DNA from: JAVZIQ01 sp037440545
GTDB taxonomy: Archaea > Thermoproteota > Bathyarchaeia > Bathyarchaeales > Bathycorpusculaceae
Assembly: GCA_037440545.1 (NCBI GenBank)
Contig: JBBITX010000070.1
Coordinates: 1 to 6,073, forward strand
Length of the DNA: 6,073 bases
Direction of reading: 5' to 3'
A model generated the notes under the pieces. The model saw only the letters and a program-made list of their open reading frames with translations. It ran no database searches and was not told the origin of the DNA. Positions 4,674 through 6,073 of the stretch are shown here, piece after piece. A program made the position numbers and the translations under genes. Each line of letters begins with the position of its first letter. Within the stretch, counting starts at the first letter, position 1.

Positions 4674-5780
4674 TTGCGATGTGATGGACCTTTGCTACGT
4701 GAGTATTTAGATGGGTTGAAAAATTTTTTAAAACATCCACCAAAGCGGGAGGCCATCGTAGTTGTTATGCCTGATTTCTTCCTTGATAGATTTGTAAGCT
4801 TAAACTTTGATGTTAAGGCATTTTCTGAAAGGATTACTAGTGTAGTGAAGCGTAAAGGCGGAAGCCTAGACGGAATCTCCCAGTTTGAATTCAGAGGTGG
4901 AAACGCAATAAACACGGCTTCAGCTCTGGCAAGGCTAGGAGTTAGGGTGATCCCAATAATTTGTACAAATAGGCTTGGTCTTCAATTAATCAAATTTCAC
5001 TTAAAGTCCCCTACAGTTGACTTGTCACATGTGAAAATTATGGAAAAACTATCTATGACAACATCGTTAGAATTTAAAACAGCGGATGGAAAAGCAAATG
5101 TGATGCTTAGGGATTTAGGCTCTTTAGCCGATTTCGGTCCCTCTCACCTCAGCCGCGAAGACTTTGAAGCCATTGAAAAAGCCGACTTTGTATGCGTTTT
5201 CAATTGGGCTGGGACAAAAATTTTCGGAACAGATCTTGCTGAAAAGGTTTTCACCAGAACAAAAAAGTGTGGGAGGGGGAAGACATACTGCGACACGGCA
5301 GATCCAACCCCTAACAAAACAAAAGTCAAATGTTTTATAGAAAGAGTTCTTAAAAGCGGAATTGTCGACGTTTTAAGTTTAAACGAGAATGAGGCTGTTT
5401 TTTACGGGGCAAAACTGGGCTGGAGGCTAAAGGAAAAATTCGCTTTGGAGGACTTAGCCAGAGAAGCTGCACGGTTCATGGCTTCTCGTTTATCTTCAAG
5501 GATAGATCTTCATACAACGAGGTTTTCAGCAACATTCACAAAAGATGGGGAAACGGTTGTTTCTGCCTTTCAAGTTCCAGTTTTAAGAGCAACCGGAGCA
5601 GGAGACGCTTGGAACGCAGGAAACATTCTTGGAAGCATATACGACCTATCAAATGGAGAAAGGTTAGCCCTAGCAAACGCTGTTGCAGCCTACTACATTT
5701 CAAACCCGGAAGGAGAACATCCGAATGTAAGAGAGCTTCTGAAATTTTTAAAAGGTGTAAAGGTTAACCAAAACAGATAA
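4674..5780 (+). CDS. PfkB/ribokinase family carbohydrate kinase
   Basis: A 368-residue cytoplasmic kinase that phosphorylates a sugar or nucleoside with ATP. Seen motifs in order: an N-terminal strand VVVMPDFFLDRFV (29-41) with the substrate-side Asp; GGN at 75-77 in FRGGNAINTASALARLG; DTADP at 207-211; NENE at 237-240, the NxxE motif linked to Mg/phosphate binding; and TGAGDAWNAG, where GAGD is 308-311 and Asp311 is the catalytic base that also forms the anion hole. Length is slightly above the usual 300-340 because of an N-terminal helix of about 25 residues. Substrate cannot be read from the sequence. The start is uncertain: the TTG at 4674 is the first after an in-frame TAA at 4668-4670 but has no clear Shine-Dalgarno, while a GGTG-preceded TTG at 4652 is in another frame. 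It stands 35 nt after the peptidase gene and 42 nt before eL38. Confidence 0.87.
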   Translation: MRCDGPLLREYLDGLKNFLKHPPKREAIVVVMPDFFLDRFVSLNFDVKAFSERITSVVKRKGGSLDGISQFEFRGGNAINTASALARLGVRVIPIICTNRLGLQLIKFHLKSPTVDLSHVKIMEKLSMTTSLEFKTADGKANVMLRDLGSLADFGPSHLSREDFEAIEKADFVCVFNWAGTKIFGTDLAEKVFTRTKKCGRGKTYCDTADPTPNKTKVKCFIERVLKSGIVDVLSLNENEAVFYGAKLGWRLKEKFALEDLAREAARFMASRLSSRIDLHTTRFSATFTKDGETVVSAFQVPVLRATGAGDAWNAGNILGSIYDLSNGERLALANAVAAYYISNPEGEHPNVRELLKFLKGVKVNQNR

Positions 5781-5810
5781 AAATCAGGTCGTTTTAAGAA
5801 GCATCAGCTT

Positions 5811-5820
5811 GGAGATGGAG
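5811..5820 (+). promoter_or_regulatory. Ribosome binding site of the eL38 gene
   Basis: GGAGATGGAG, with two GGAG cores (5811-5814 and 5817-5820). The first ends 8 nt before the TTG at 5823 and fits normal spacing. This supports initiation at TTG. Confidence 0.6.
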
Positions 5821-5822
5821 AT

Positions 5823-6017
5823 TTGCCGTCGGAAATCTTCGACGTGGATAAATTCATTGAAATTAGTGAACGTGCAGAATACTGCATGGTGAAGAGGTTG
5901 AAGGACGTTGTCAAGCTTAAGCTCCGCACCTCTAGAAGACTTTACACTTTAAAGGTTGACCCTTCAAAGGCAGAGGAAGTTATAAAGAAACTTCACTGCG
6001 AGATTAGAGAAATATAA
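5823..6017 (+). CDS. rpl38e: Large-subunit ribosomal protein eL38 (L38e)
   Basis: A complete 64-residue protein of the 60S/50S subunit found in eukaryotes and in TACK/Asgard-type archaea but lacking from bacteria and most Euryarchaeota. Recognised by the opening PSEIFDVDKFIEISERAEYC, the basic centre VKRLKDVVKLKLRTSRRLYT (23-42) and the ending TLKVDPSKAEEVIKKL, all in the family order and at the family's usual length. The start is TTG: the methionine aligns with the family MP.EIFD beginning, a good Shine-Dalgarno (5811-5820) precedes it, and no ATG exists before the conserved core. It follows the kinase by 42 nt, so it may be read through from it or use its own promoter. This is the strongest taxonomic marker in the window. 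Confidence 0.95.
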   Translation: MPSEIFDVDKFIEISERAEYCMVKRLKDVVKLKLRTSRRLYTLKVDPSKAEEVIKKLHCEIREI

Positions 6018-6026
6018 ACTTGAACC

Positions 6027-6038
6027 TAAAAGCTTTTA
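6027..6038. repeat. Perfect 12-bp palindrome after eL38
   Basis: TAAAAGCTTTTA, 9 nt after the eL38 stop. It could be part of a transcript end or a TATA-like element for a neighbouring gene (CTTTTATT on the plus strand). No strong T-run follows, so terminator function is only a suggestion. The remaining bases to 6073 show no gene. Confidence 0.3.
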
Positions 6039-6073
6039 TTCGGCTAAAATTAGCAGATCCCTATTCCTCAAAT

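Noticed and set aside
4631..4915. Minus-strand 94-residue open frame opposite the kinase start
   Set aside because: Antisense to the kinase coding region including the GGN motif; no recognisable domain.

Overview
The window is AT-rich DNA that most resembles an archaeon of the TACK group, with Bathyarchaeia-like lineages as my best guess. The evidence is a complete gene for ribosomal protein eL38 (a protein of eukaryotes and TACK/Asgard-type archaea), an archaeal FlaK-type A24 peptidase with the archaeal C-terminal domain, a [NiFe]-hydrogenase small subunit of the group 4 (energy-converting) type, archaeal TATA-like elements, and frequent TTG/GTG starts. A run of exactly 100 Ns (3640-3739) is a scaffold join, so this looks like a draft or metagenome assembly and gene order across that point is provisional.

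Layout. Positions 1-822: one minus-strand gene for the hydrogenase small subunit (132-556). It is broken late by what looks like a single missing base in a G run, and it is flanked by a near-identical 20-nt direct repeat. No other hydrogenase gene is complete in the window. Positions 823-2457: a plus-strand pair, an ArsR-like winged-helix regulator with a promoter that suggests a leaderless transcript, followed after 12 nt by a 12-TM-type major facilitator protein. This reads as a regulator-transporter operon. Positions 2504-3160: a five-TM membrane protein of the MscS-associated 'conserved TM helix' type. Positions 3209-3469: what looks like only the C-terminal third of a CDP-alcohol phosphatidyltransferase, probably a remnant. 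Positions 3470-3825: no convincing gene; the stretch holds a TATA-like box, a strong 12-bp inverted repeat and the assembly gap. Positions 3826-6017: a plus-strand series of FlaK/prepilin-type peptidase, PfkB-family sugar kinase and eL38, with 35- and 42-nt spacers that would allow co-transcription.

The genes do not form one obvious pathway. The peptidase would process class III signal peptides of archaellins or pilins encoded elsewhere, the kinase is a housekeeping-type sugar or nucleoside kinase of unknown substrate, and eL38 is translation machinery. I see no convincing new multi-gene system. The points most worth a second look are the disrupted, isolated hydrogenase gene between direct repeats, the truncated lipid-synthesis gene, the structured element at 3495-3579, and the uncertain 5' end of the kinase.
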